A stretch of 13,180 nucleotides of DNA from LC029 sp036676475. Its GTDB lineage: Bacteria; Bacillota; Bacilli; Aneurinibacillales; RAOX-1. Positions 5,871 to 12,284 of the stretch are shown piece after piece. Under the pieces are notes generated by a model. That model searched no databases, had not been told where the DNA came from, and saw nothing but the letters and a program-made list of their open reading frames with translations. Position 1 is the first letter of the stretch, and every line of letters starts with the position of its first letter. Where the stretch lies: NCBI GenBank assembly GCA_036676475.1, contig JAKFCU010000020.1, positions 1-13,180 of the forward strand, in the 5' to 3' direction. Made by a program: the position numbers and the translations under genes.

Positions 5871-6050
5871 ATGATGGATAATGGTCTCTATCTAAGAAAA
5901 AATCTTAGCTCCATTCATCGAATAATTCGTGTATTGATCGGTTTAGTGTTAATTGGATGGTCAGTAATTTCATTGACAAATTCTTGGTGGATTGCAGTGA
6001 TATCTGCAATTGGCGGTATTCAGCTATTTGAAGGTGTCATCGCCTATTGA
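5871..6050 (+). CDS. DUF2892-type small membrane protein
   Basis: A 59-residue protein with a short polar N-terminus, then the motif SIHRIIRVLIGLVLIG leading into two hydrophobic segments (about residues 17-33 and 38-55). This N-R-x-x-R-x-x-x-G-x-x-L pattern is that of the DUF2892 (YgaP transmembrane-like) family of inner-membrane proteins. In other proteins that domain is fused to rhodanese modules. No biochemical role is established for the free form. The ATG at 5871 is chosen because AAGG ends 6 bases before it, whereas the ATG at 5865 directly abuts that ribosome binding site. It follows the hemerythrin gene after 148 bp and is probably a separate transcription unit. Confidence 0.75.
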   Translation: MMDNGLYLRKNLSSIHRIIRVLIGLVLIGWSVISLTNSWWIAVISAIGGIQLFEGVIAY

Positions 6051-6198
6051 GTAATCCTTAATTTATTGGGTTGGTCAACCCTACGAACAAATCGAGTAAA
6101 AAGTTAGATGTTAGGCAGAGACTTAATTAATTACTGATGAAAAAGACATGGAACTACGAAGTGATCAATATTTAAAGGTTAGGAGTATCCGATGAACT

Positions 6199-6226
6199 AA
6201 AGCGACCACTCATGGTACGCTTTTTC
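6199..6226 (+). terminator. intrinsic terminator between convergent genes
   Basis: AAAGCG-ACCA pairs with TGGT-(A)-CGCTTT with one bulged base and a 4-base loop, ending in TTTTTC on the plus strand. It lies ~150 bases past the DUF2892 gene and directly beyond the minus-strand recombinase stop, so it may serve both directions. Confidence 0.6.
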
Positions 6227-6229
6227 TGA

Positions 6230-6559
6230 TTACGCTAGTTGCCCCTCATATTCCTTGATGATTTTGTAGAAGGTGTTCCTTTTCAGATCCAACCTAGCCA
6301 TAAATTCATCATCTGTCATATTACCTGCTTTCCATGAGCTGTACAACGATTGGAGTTTCTGTCTTTGCTCCTTAGATAAAGTCCTCAATTTCATTTTCGG
6401 TCTGCCCAAATGCTTCCCTTTCACCTTGGCAACCGCAATTCCTTCAGCCTGCCGTTGCCAGATCTTCTTTCGTTCTTGATCGGCTACATAAGACAACAAA
6501 CTGAGGAACAGGTCTTCCATCAGCTTTCCCATGTCACCCATGCTTTGAATTTCCGACAA
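6230..6559 (-). pseudogene. serine recombinase (resolvase/invertase), C-terminal part only
   Basis: The ~109-codon frame, opening only at a TTG with an in-frame stop directly before it, begins inside the resolvase catalytic domain and lacks the catalytic Ser and the arginine cluster. It retains the long E helix (LMEDLFLSLLSYVADQERKK), the hinge IWQRQAEGIAVAKVKGKHLG followed by RP, and a C-terminal helix-turn-helix (MTDDEFMARLDLKRNTFYKI). This is the pattern of Tn3-type resolvases and invertases. No ribosome binding site is present. It cannot recombine DNA without its N-terminus, so it is a remnant of a mobile element. It lies next to a damaged tRNA gene and a phage-type repressor gene, consistent with one decayed element. 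Confidence 0.8.
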
Positions 6560-6645
6560 TCAAAAAGATTCATGACCAGGACTGAAGGACCCGTTTAGCG
6601 CAGTAAACTTGTATTATGCCTATTTGGTTTGGTATCGGGGAATGT

Positions 6646-6685
6646 AAAAAGCCATCCCGTTCTAGATGAAACAGGATGGCTTTTT
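6646..6685 (-). terminator. intrinsic terminator downstream of the tRNA-Ala sequence
   Basis: AAAAAGCCATCC and GGATGGCTTTTT form a perfect 12-bp stem with further internal pairing. T-runs flank both sides, so it can act in either direction. It begins 12 bases past the tRNA CCA end on the minus strand, the normal arrangement for a tRNA unit, which suggests that the 3' flank of the tRNA is native. Confidence 0.85.
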
Positions 6686-7055
6686 ATGGTTTATGTATGG
6701 TGGAGCATAGCGGGATCGAACCGCTGACCTCTACACTGCCAGTGTAGTGCTCTCCCAGCTGAGCTAATGTTTCATTTTGTAATTCTATTGAAAGCTCACT
6801 TAAAACTTTAAGGAACTCTGATTCAAATACAGAAAGTGGTTTTAATTCAACTTTATCCTCAAGTAAAAGCCAGTTCAAATCTACTCTAAATTGTTCCGCT
6901 ATTAAAATTAGAGTATCTGCCGAAGGTTTGCAAATTCCCTTTTCAATTTCACTTAGTCTCCCCTGAGAAATATTAATAGCTTCCGCAAATTGATTCTGAT
7001 TTAAATTATTCATTTTTCTTACAATTTTAAACCTTGACCCTATATTATTTTCCAT
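6684..7055 (-). CDS. XRE-family transcriptional regulator, C-terminus replaced by translated tRNA sequence
   Basis: The 123-codon gene encodes a Cro/CI-type helix-turn-helix at residues ~8-66 (IVRKMNNLNQNQFAEAINIS, then GRLSEIEKGICKPSADTLIL), typical of phage and integrative-element repressors, followed by a short helical linker to about residue 93. From residue ~94 (ETLAQLGEHYTGS onward) the frame is the tRNA-Ala sequence read in the sense direction, so the natural C-terminal part is missing or altered. The start ATG at 7055 has only a weak ribosome binding site (GAGTAAAAA). A hairpin (7077-7110) and three 19-bp direct repeats (7145-7213) lie upstream and could be autoregulatory sites. The DNA-binding part may still be functional. 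Whether the tail is tolerated cannot be told. Confidence 0.65.
   Translation of the reverse strand: MENNIGSRFKIVRKMNNLNQNQFAEAINISQGRLSEIEKGICKPSADTLILIAEQFRVDLNWLLLEDKVELKPLSVFESEFLKVLSELSIELQNETLAQLGEHYTGSVEVSGSIPLCSTIHKP
6698..6773 (-). tRNA. tRNA-Ala(GGC), 5' acceptor strand disrupted (probable tRNA pseudogene)
   Basis: The minus strand holds a tRNA sequence with D arm GCTC-AGCTGGGA-GAGC, anticodon arm CTACA-CTGGCAG-TGTAG (anticodon GGC, alanine), T arm AGCGG-TTCGATC-CCGCT, 3' acceptor strand ATGCTCC, discriminator A and encoded CCA. The 5' acceptor strand reads GAAACAT where GGGGCAT or GGAGCAT would be needed, leaving mismatches at pairs 2-71 and 4-69. U70 of the alanine identity pair G3:U70 is kept, but position 3 is A. 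The tRNA is therefore unlikely to fold stably or be charged with alanine. The break coincides with the join to the XRE gene, which reads through it. It is probably an attachment-site or recombination remnant of an intact tRNA-Ala gene elsewhere. Confidence 0.75.
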
Positions 7056-7076
7056 TTTTTACTCTATAATATTACA

Positions 7077-7110
7077 AAGTCCCGAGCACTATATTATTGT
7101 GTCGGGACTT
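7077..7110. terminator. hairpin between glmS and the XRE gene, possible glmS terminator
   Basis: AAGTCCCGA and TCGGGACTT pair perfectly over 9 bp, continued by CAC/GTG after one bulged base. On the minus strand it is followed by TTGTAATATT, a poor U-tract. It is the only strong structure between the glmS stop and the next gene, so it may terminate glmS. It could equally be a leader structure of the XRE gene. Confidence 0.4.
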
Positions 7111-7144
7111 AGGTTAGTTTTTTATCAAATTTAGCCCTGCATAG

Positions 7145-7213
7145 AGAACAACAGTTTATTGTAATTTTTCACCAAGAACAAAACTTTATTGTTCAGAACA
7201 ACACTTTATTGTA
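7145..7213. repeat. three 19-bp direct repeats, candidate operators
   Basis: The copies are AGAACAACAGTTTATTGTA (7145-7163), AGAACAAAACTTTATTGTT (7175-7193) and AGAACAACACTTTATTGTA (7195-7213). Start-to-start distances of 30 and 20 bp put all three on the same face of the helix. Each contains an imperfect dyad ACAA...TTGT. They lie 90-158 bp upstream of the XRE start and 32 bp past the glmS stop. Binding by the adjacent XRE protein is the simplest interpretation; iterons of a lost replication origin are an alternative. Confidence 0.6.
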
Positions 7214-7244
7214 AAGAATCAACCAATTTCAGCAACTTTACGCC

Positions 7245-9077
7245 TTACTCCACCGTAACGCTCTTTGCAAGGTTACGAGGTTTATCCACGTCATTTCCAA
7301 GTGCTAAAGACGTGTAATAGGACATTAATTGTAATGGAATAACGGACAATGCTGGTGTAAGTATCGGTAGGGTGGTTGGAATATACAAGACTTCATCCAC
7401 AGATTTTTTAATTTCTGTTTCCCCTGCTAATGCTACACCTAATACGTGTGCACCACGCGCTTTTACTTCCTTTATATTGCTCATCGTTTTTTCATAGAGT
7501 TCTTCTTGGGTCGCTAAGGCAATGACAGGGATTCCTTCTTCGATCAAAGCTAGGGTACCATGCTTCAATTCGCCTGCCGCGTAGGCTTCTGAATGGATGT
7601 AGGAAATTTCCTTTAGCTTTAGGGATCCTTCGAGTGCAACCGCATAGTCGATACCACGGCCAATGAAGAATAAGCTCTTATGATTTTTAATGGATTCAGA
7701 AAACTCACGAATATTGTCTACTTGCTTTAATATTTCTTCCGCTTGCTCTGGCAGTTTCTCCAAAGCTTCGATCATCGCTATACGAAGGTTATCACTAATA
7801 GTTTCCTTCGCCTGGGCCATATATAGACCAAGCAAATAAAAGGCAATCAACTGGGAAGAATAAGCTTTGGTAGAGGCAACCGCAATTTCCGGACCGGCCA
7901 TCGTAGCAATCACATCGTCTGCATCGCGGGCAATCGAGCTTCCTACTACATTGGTAATCGCTACAACCTTAGCTCCCAAGCGTTGCGCTTCACGAAGCGC
8001 TGCCAGCGTATCGGCAGTTTCTCCGGACTGGCTGACCACAATGACTAAGGTCTTATCTGTTACAATCGGGCGACGATATCTGAATTCAGAAGCCACATCT
8101 ACTTCCACGGGAATTCTGACAAGCTCCTCGATTACGTACTTCCCTACTAATCCAGCATGGTAGGCTGTTCCGCAAGCAACGATAAAGATTTTATCCAAGT
8201 CTTTCACTTTTTCAGGAGTGAGCTGCAATCCTTCTAATACAACCTTTTTCGTTTCCACATCAATACGGCTCACCATAGTATTGCGGAAAGCACGAGGTTG
8301 CTCATAGATTTCTTTTTGCATAAAATGGTCAAAGCCTTCCTTCTCAGCCTGCACCATGTCCCACTCCACGCGGAAAATGTCGCGTTGAACAGGTTCTCCT
8401 GTTTCGGTGACGGACAAAGTTATACCTTCCTTAGTCAAGACAGCCATTTCCCCATCATTTAAGATATAGATGTCTCTTGTGTGCTCAAGGATAGCGGGAA
8501 TATCCGATCCTATAAAGTTTTCACCCTTTCCCAAACCTACAATCAGCGGGCTTGCCAAACGAACAGCAACTAGTTTATCGGGCTCAAACTCAGATACGAC
8601 TCCAATCGCATAGGCTCCGCGCATTCTTTTGGTTGCCTTGCGAACAGTGGAAACCAAATCACCATCATACATATCAGCAATCAAATGAGCAATTACCTCT
8701 GTATCTGTTTCCGATAAAAACGTTATCCCCTTAGCCATCAGTTCATCCTTAAGTTCCATGTAGTTCTCAATGATTCCATTGTGAACGACTGCAAACTTAC
8801 CAGATGCGTCGCTATGTGGATGTGAATTTTCATCCGATGGTCGTCCATGCGTAGCCCAACGCGTATGCCCAATTCCGAGAGACCCTGTAACAGGTGCTTG
8901 ACTGAGTTGGCCCTCCAAAATAGCAAGGCGTCCCTCAGCTTTACGCAGGTTAATCTTGTCACCCGTATAAATCGCTACACCAGCTGAATCATATCCACGA
9001 TATTCTAATTTACTTAATCCATTGATTAAAATTTCTTGAGCTTCTCTATTTCCAATATATCCTACGATTCCGCACAT
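7245..9077 (-). CDS. glmS: glutamine-fructose-6-phosphate aminotransferase (isomerising)
   Basis: The 610-residue enzyme converts fructose-6-phosphate and glutamine to glucosamine-6-phosphate and glutamate, the first step to UDP-GlcNAc for peptidoglycan and other wall polymers. The N-terminal glutaminase domain (residues 2-~235) starts with the nucleophile Cys2 (MCGIVGYIG) and has RGYDSAG (27-33), HTRWATHG (71-78) and HNG (99-101). Two SIS sugar-isomerase domains follow (~285-425 and ~455-595), with VSQSGETADT and AVASTKAYSSQ in the first. The C-terminal tail PRNLAKSVTVE closes the active site. AAGGGGAG precedes the ATG. It is complete and of normal length. Transcription appears independent of glmM, and a glmS ribozyme in its leader gives feedback control by glucosamine-6-phosphate. 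Confidence 0.98.
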   Translation of the reverse strand: MCGIVGYIGNREAQEILINGLSKLEYRGYDSAGVAIYTGDKINLRKAEGRLAILEGQLSQAPVTGSLGIGHTRWATHGRPSDENSHPHSDASGKFAVVHNGIIENYMELKDELMAKGITFLSETDTEVIAHLIADMYDGDLVSTVRKATKRMRGAYAIGVVSEFEPDKLVAVRLASPLIVGLGKGENFIGSDIPAILEHTRDIYILNDGEMAVLTKEGITLSVTETGEPVQRDIFRVEWDMVQAEKEGFDHFMQKEIYEQPRAFRNTMVSRIDVETKKVVLEGLQLTPEKVKDLDKIFIVACGTAYHAGLVGKYVIEELVRIPVEVDVASEFRYRRPIVTDKTLVIVVSQSGETADTLAALREAQRLGAKVVAITNVVGSSIARDADDVIATMAGPEIAVASTKAYSSQLIAFYLLGLYMAQAKETISDNLRIAMIEALEKLPEQAEEILKQVDNIREFSESIKNHKSLFFIGRGIDYAVALEGSLKLKEISYIHSEAYAAGELKHGTLALIEEGIPVIALATQEELYEKTMSNIKEVKARGAHVLGVALAGETEIKKSVDEVLYIPTTLPILTPALSVIPLQLMSYYTSLALGNDVDKPRNLAKSVTVE

Positions 9078-9100
9078 GATATAGTCTCCCCTTTATCATT

Positions 9101-9406
9101 GATGGGGGTAAACATCCAAACAGACGGGAGGTTTCCCCCATCATTCCATTATTTTTTATGCAAATTGATCATGTGAACCCTTTGTACAGAAAGTCACCTC
9201 TCTGGTTTGTTGGTTCCACTTTCGGCATCGATCATACTGCCGGGAGGTATCCGCCGAAAACATCGATAAACCTCCTCCTCGTCAACTATCCCCTCAGTTC
9301 CGATTCAATTCCTTGCCATGACATCAAGGGGTAAACCCTCAATTTTTGATAAAATTGACCCAAAGGGTTGATGTCAAGGTAGGGAAAAAGAGATAGTCCT
9401 GGCGCT
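9101..9406 (-). ncRNA. glmS ribozyme (glucosamine-6-phosphate-activated self-cleaving leader)
   Basis: The glmS leader contains the conserved ribozyme core: GCGCCAGGACT (from 9405), then GTTGACGAGGAGGAGG and TTTATCGATGTTTTCGGCGG followed by ATACCTCCCGG. Downstream are P3 (CGGCA...TGCCG) and a P4 stem (GATGGGGG with CCCCCATC, 9101-9142). By homology cleavage lies just 5' of GCGCC, between 9406 and 9405. Binding of glucosamine-6-phosphate activates cleavage, and in Bacillus the downstream product is then degraded by RNase J1, repressing glmS. The P1 stem is closed by ACTATC/GATAGT and carries a 101-base apical extension with its own stable hairpins (TGACATCAA/TTGATGTCA and CAATTTT/AAAATTG), much larger than in Bacillus subtilis. 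P1 is known to tolerate variation, so activity is expected. End coordinates are approximate. Confidence 0.93.
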
Positions 9407-9454
9407 TTATAGGTTGTAACAATAACTTCCATTTCATCTAAAAATTGACCTTGT

Positions 9455-9464
9455 TCACCTCCTC
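9455..9464 (-). promoter_or_regulatory. orphan Shine-Dalgarno sequence at the 5' end of the glmS leader
   Basis: GAGGAGGTGA, a near-perfect anti-16S complement, lies within a few bases of the predicted glmS transcription start but has no start codon at usable spacing (next ATG is 16 bases downstream). Such sites near 5' ends (STAB-SD) are known to stabilise mRNA in Bacillus by binding 30S subunits. That role here is inference. Confidence 0.4.
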
Positions 9465-9471
9465 AACAGAC

Positions 9472-9504
9472 ATTATATTAACATACCTTTCTCACTTTAT
9501 ACAA
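9472..9504 (-). promoter_or_regulatory. probable sigma-A promoter of glmS
   Basis: TTGTAT (9504-9499) and TAATAT (9480-9475) are separated by 18 bases, and an overlapping TATAAT occurs at 9477-9472. The start would fall near 9465-9468, ~60 bases before the ribozyme cleavage site. It lies downstream of the glmM terminator, so glmS has its own transcript. Confidence 0.55.
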
Positions 9505-9608
9505 TTCCCTTTTTTTACCGCTAATGATGGACTCGACTACTTCTTCGAATGGACTTCGATAAAAGTTTTCCTTACAAAAATAGCTGAATAGAAGATAATT
9601 TTACTTAT

Positions 9609-9648
9609 TATATGTATACGAGGGCGTAGTGTTTACTACATACATATA
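9609..9648. repeat. interrupted inverted repeat beyond the glmM terminator
   Basis: TATATGTAT (9609-9617) pairs perfectly with ATACATATA (9640-9648), with an inner perfect pair GTAGT/ACTAC around GTTT and an 8-base one-sided bulge (9618-9625). It partly overlaps the U-tract of the glmM terminator. It may be a second structural element of the 3' end or a protein site. The rest of 9505-9608 shows nothing recognisable. Confidence 0.45.
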
Positions 9649-9684
9649 AAAACCCACTTTCCTGAGTAAACAGAAAAGCAGGTT
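9645..9684 (-). terminator. intrinsic terminator of the cdaA-cdaR-glmM operon
   Basis: On the minus strand AACCTGCTTTTCTG pairs with CAGGAAAGTGGGTT over 14 bp (three G-U pairs) around TTTACT and is followed by TTTTATATG. It begins 8 bases past the glmM stop and separates glmM from glmS. Confidence 0.85.
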
Positions 9685-9691
9685 TACATCT

Positions 9692-11038
9692 TTATACTAA
9701 TTCCGCTTTTACAACTTCTACAATACTATCCACATAGTATTGAAGTTCAGCTTCATTTGGTCCCTCTGCCATGACCCGAACAATCGGCTCTGTTCCGGAA
9801 GGGCGTACCAATACGCGTCCGCTATTCCCCAATTTATCTTCCACGTTACGAATAGCTTGTTCAATTTTTGCATTACCTTCTAGCTTCGACTTATCTGCAA
9901 TTCGAACATTAATGAGAAGCTGTGGAAATTTACGCATGCGGGAAGCCAGATCTGACAAAGACTTCCTTTCCGCAACAAGTACATCAAGCAATTGTATTGC
10001 GGTTAGCATACCGTCCCCAGTTGTATTATAGTCGAGCATAATGATATGTCCGGATTGTTCGCCACCAAGGTTATATCCTCCCTTGATCATCTCTTCCATG
10101 ACATAGCGATCACCGACTTTAGTTTGCTTCGTCTGGATTCCGGATTGCTCCAACGCTTTATAAAAACCAATGTTGCTCATTACGGTAGAGACCATGGTAT
10201 TTTGTTTGAGTCGCATGGTCTTGGACATGGCCTCTGCCAGAATAAACAGAATGAAGTCCCCGTCAACAAGGTTCCCCTTCTCATCAACTGCAATCAAACG
10301 ATCGGCATCTCCGTCAAAAGATAACCCCACATCGGCCTTATGTTCAAGCACTGCTTTCTGCAGCTTTTCCGGGTGAGTAGATCCGCAACCTTCATTAATA
10401 TTTAAACCATCCGGATTGTTGGCCATTAGAATCATGTCTGCTCCTAAGTCACAGAACAATTGAGGAGCAATCGATGACACGGCTCCATTGGCGCAATCCA
10501 TGACCACTTTCAACCCTTCAAAGCTATTCTTGACAGTCGTTTTTAAATAGGAGATATATTTTTGGCCACCTTCACGGTAATCCATGACCGTGCCCATCTC
10601 AACTCCAACCGGGCGAGGAAGCTGATCTTCCTCGGCATCCAACAAGGCCTCAATTTCAGCCTCCATTTCATCAGAAAGTTTAAATCCATCTCCACCAAAA
10701 AACTTAATTCCATTATCCGCCACCGGATTATGCGAGGCGGAAATCATGACACCTGCCTCGGCTCCAAGGGCTCTCGTTAAGAAAGCCACACCTGGTGTAG
10801 AAATCACACCTAGACGTATCGCTTCCACACCGATGGAAAGCAACCCGGCTACAAGCGCGCCTTCTAGCATATGCCCAGAGATACGGGTATCTCGTCCAAT
10901 AATGACCTTGGGCCTTCTATCCTTTTTATCCTTCGTCAACACATAACCGCCACAACGCCCTAACTTAAAGGCCAGTTCTGGAGTTAATTCTTTGTTGGCA
11001 ACCCCTCTTACTCCATCAGTTCCAAAATATTTTCCCAT
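9692..11038 (-). CDS. glmM: phosphoglucosamine mutase
   Basis: The 448-residue cytoplasmic enzyme interconverts glucosamine-6-phosphate and glucosamine-1-phosphate, the step after GlmS toward UDP-GlcNAc. All alpha-D-phosphohexomutase hallmarks are present: the N-terminal FGTDGVRG, the phosphoserine loop ISASHNP with S102 as the phosphorylated residue, the Mg-binding loop DGDADR (242-247), the sugar-binding GEQSGH (326-331) and the phosphate-binding RPSGTEP (412-418). The length is typical. The start ATG at 11038 follows AAGGGAGA and lies 19 bp past the cdaR stop, so it is the last gene of the cdaA-cdaR-glmM operon. In Bacillus subtilis and Lactococcus GlmM binds CdaA and restrains c-di-AMP synthesis, which explains the conserved linkage. 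Confidence 0.98.
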   Translation of the reverse strand: MGKYFGTDGVRGVANKELTPELAFKLGRCGGYVLTKDKKDRRPKVIIGRDTRISGHMLEGALVAGLLSIGVEAIRLGVISTPGVAFLTRALGAEAGVMISASHNPVADNGIKFFGGDGFKLSDEMEAEIEALLDAEEDQLPRPVGVEMGTVMDYREGGQKYISYLKTTVKNSFEGLKVVMDCANGAVSSIAPQLFCDLGADMILMANNPDGLNINEGCGSTHPEKLQKAVLEHKADVGLSFDGDADRLIAVDEKGNLVDGDFILFILAEAMSKTMRLKQNTMVSTVMSNIGFYKALEQSGIQTKQTKVGDRYVMEEMIKGGYNLGGEQSGHIIMLDYNTTGDGMLTAIQLLDVLVAERKSLSDLASRMRKFPQLLINVRIADKSKLEGNAKIEQAIRNVEDKLGNSGRVLVRPSGTEPIVRVMAEGPNEAELQYYVDSIVEVVKAELV

Positions 11039-11057
11039 AATATCTCCCTTTTCCTTT

Positions 11058-12284
11058 CTATTCCACTTTTTCTATTCGAACAAGGGCACGCTGAGCCTCA
11101 GTTGCTTCTTTTGCCGAAATAAATGTAGGTAAATTCATCAATATAGGTACTTCAAGCTCTCCCGGAGGCAAATTGCTGACATCAATATAAAGCTGAATGT
11201 CCTCGTGGGTTAGATCCTTAATTAACTTTGAAGAGCCAGTAACGGTCAATGGCATCATCCCGTTTTCCGGACTGACAAAAACAGCTTGTAATCCTTCTCC
11301 TAAACCATTTACATTGATCGGTATCTGTTCAAATGTCTGTGCCTCTGCTTTTGAAACACTGATTTCCAATTCGACAAAATCCGGCTCAGTCTTGACGATG
11401 TTCGGTTGTAAAGGAACTTTGAGCTGCAGATAACGATCCTCTTTTATTGTAGATAAATCAATCTGTGGTCCCGGGTAAAAGGTAAGCTTATCAATTACTT
11501 CTAAAGGACCGTATACCATGATTTCATCTGTAATCACGCGAATACTATCAATGCTAATTCCCTCAGGAGCATTATTTACGTATCCCAGCTTAATTGGTAG
11601 TGTTTTAAAAGGACTGGTTACCGGAATCTTTACCTCCACAACGGCAGGATTGATTTCAGCCTCCATGGGGTTTCCTTTCTTATCCAAAACGCGGAGAGGA
11701 ACGGTTTGTTCAATCCCTTTCTTGAATCCTTCCACATTGATGGAAGCTTGAATTTCACCAATATCTTTTACTCTGCTTTCCGGCATCATCACATGTACTT
11801 TTTTCGGTGTCACAATCGCTTCGCCTACAGAATAACCATTCACTACTTCTCCGATTAATCGGGGCTTTACCTCTTTTTCAACCGATTGTTTCGCTTCTAG
11901 GATAACCTCTACTTTTTCAGGGACAATACGCACCGATAGATCCGATGGGAAGCCAGAATATTGAACAGGTACGACCCAAGATCCTTTATTATAGCTCGTC
12001 AGATCAACGTAAACTTGGTAATCAGTAGGAGAAATATTTTTACTAAGTGCTGCCGGTGTCCCTTTTAATTCAACCGTTACGGTTTCCGGTATTTTTACAA
12101 TGGCCAGCCGGTCCTTATTCACCTTTGAACTTAAGCTCACTTCACTGATTCGATACGTTTCAACCGCTTTATTATATTGCGGGGCAGTACTTGTTTCTCC
12201 GCCATTGACGACAAACCATAAGGCAATAGCTAAAAACAAAGCGACTATTTTCACCACACTATTGTTACTTAGTAATTTATCCAT
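11058..12284 (-). CDS. cdaR: CdaR/YbbR-domain membrane-anchored regulator of diadenylate cyclase
   Basis: The 408-residue protein has one N-terminal membrane helix (about residues 10-26, VVKIVALFLAIALWFVV) followed by an extracytoplasmic region of successive ~80-residue YbbR repeats, marked by recurrent patterns such as VTVELKGTPAAL, KVEVILEAK, VEVKIPVTSPF, VELEISVS and PLTVTGSSKLI. CdaR binds and modulates the cyclase CdaA. The ATG at 12284 is chosen because AAGGGGAA precedes it by 5 bases and it overlaps the cdaA stop by 8 bases (ATGGATAA), implying translational coupling. The upstream alternative at 12317 would add 11 residues inside cdaA and has no ribosome binding site. Length and topology fit the Bacillales orthologues. 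Confidence 0.93.
   Translation of the reverse strand: MDKLLSNNSVVKIVALFLAIALWFVVNGGETSTAPQYNKAVETYRISEVSLSSKVNKDRLAIVKIPETVTVELKGTPAALSKNISPTDYQVYVDLTSYNKGSWVVPVQYSGFPSDLSVRIVPEKVEVILEAKQSVEKEVKPRLIGEVVNGYSVGEAIVTPKKVHVMMPESRVKDIGEIQASINVEGFKKGIEQTVPLRVLDKKGNPMEAEINPAVVEVKIPVTSPFKTLPIKLGYVNNAPEGISIDSIRVITDEIMVYGPLEVIDKLTFYPGPQIDLSTIKEDRYLQLKVPLQPNIVKTEPDFVELEISVSKAEAQTFEQIPINVNGLGEGLQAVFVSPENGMMPLTVTGSSKLIKDLTHEDIQLYIDVSNLPPGELEVPILMNLPTFISAKEATEAQRALVRIEKVE

Noticed and set aside
7145..7213. CRISPR array
   Set aside because: Only three copies, spacers of 11 and 1 base, no cas genes; repeats look like operator sites.
7867..8163. 98-codon plus-strand frame antisense to glmS
   Set aside because: Shadow of the glmS reading frame with no ribosome binding site or recognisable protein pattern; other plus-strand frames across glmS, glmM and cdaR were rejected for the same reason.
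9334..9432. ORF starting ATGAAATGGAAG overlapping the start of the glmS ribozyme
   Set aside because: The ribosome binding site is too far away (about 16 bases) and the frame crosses the ribozyme core; it is a chance frame.
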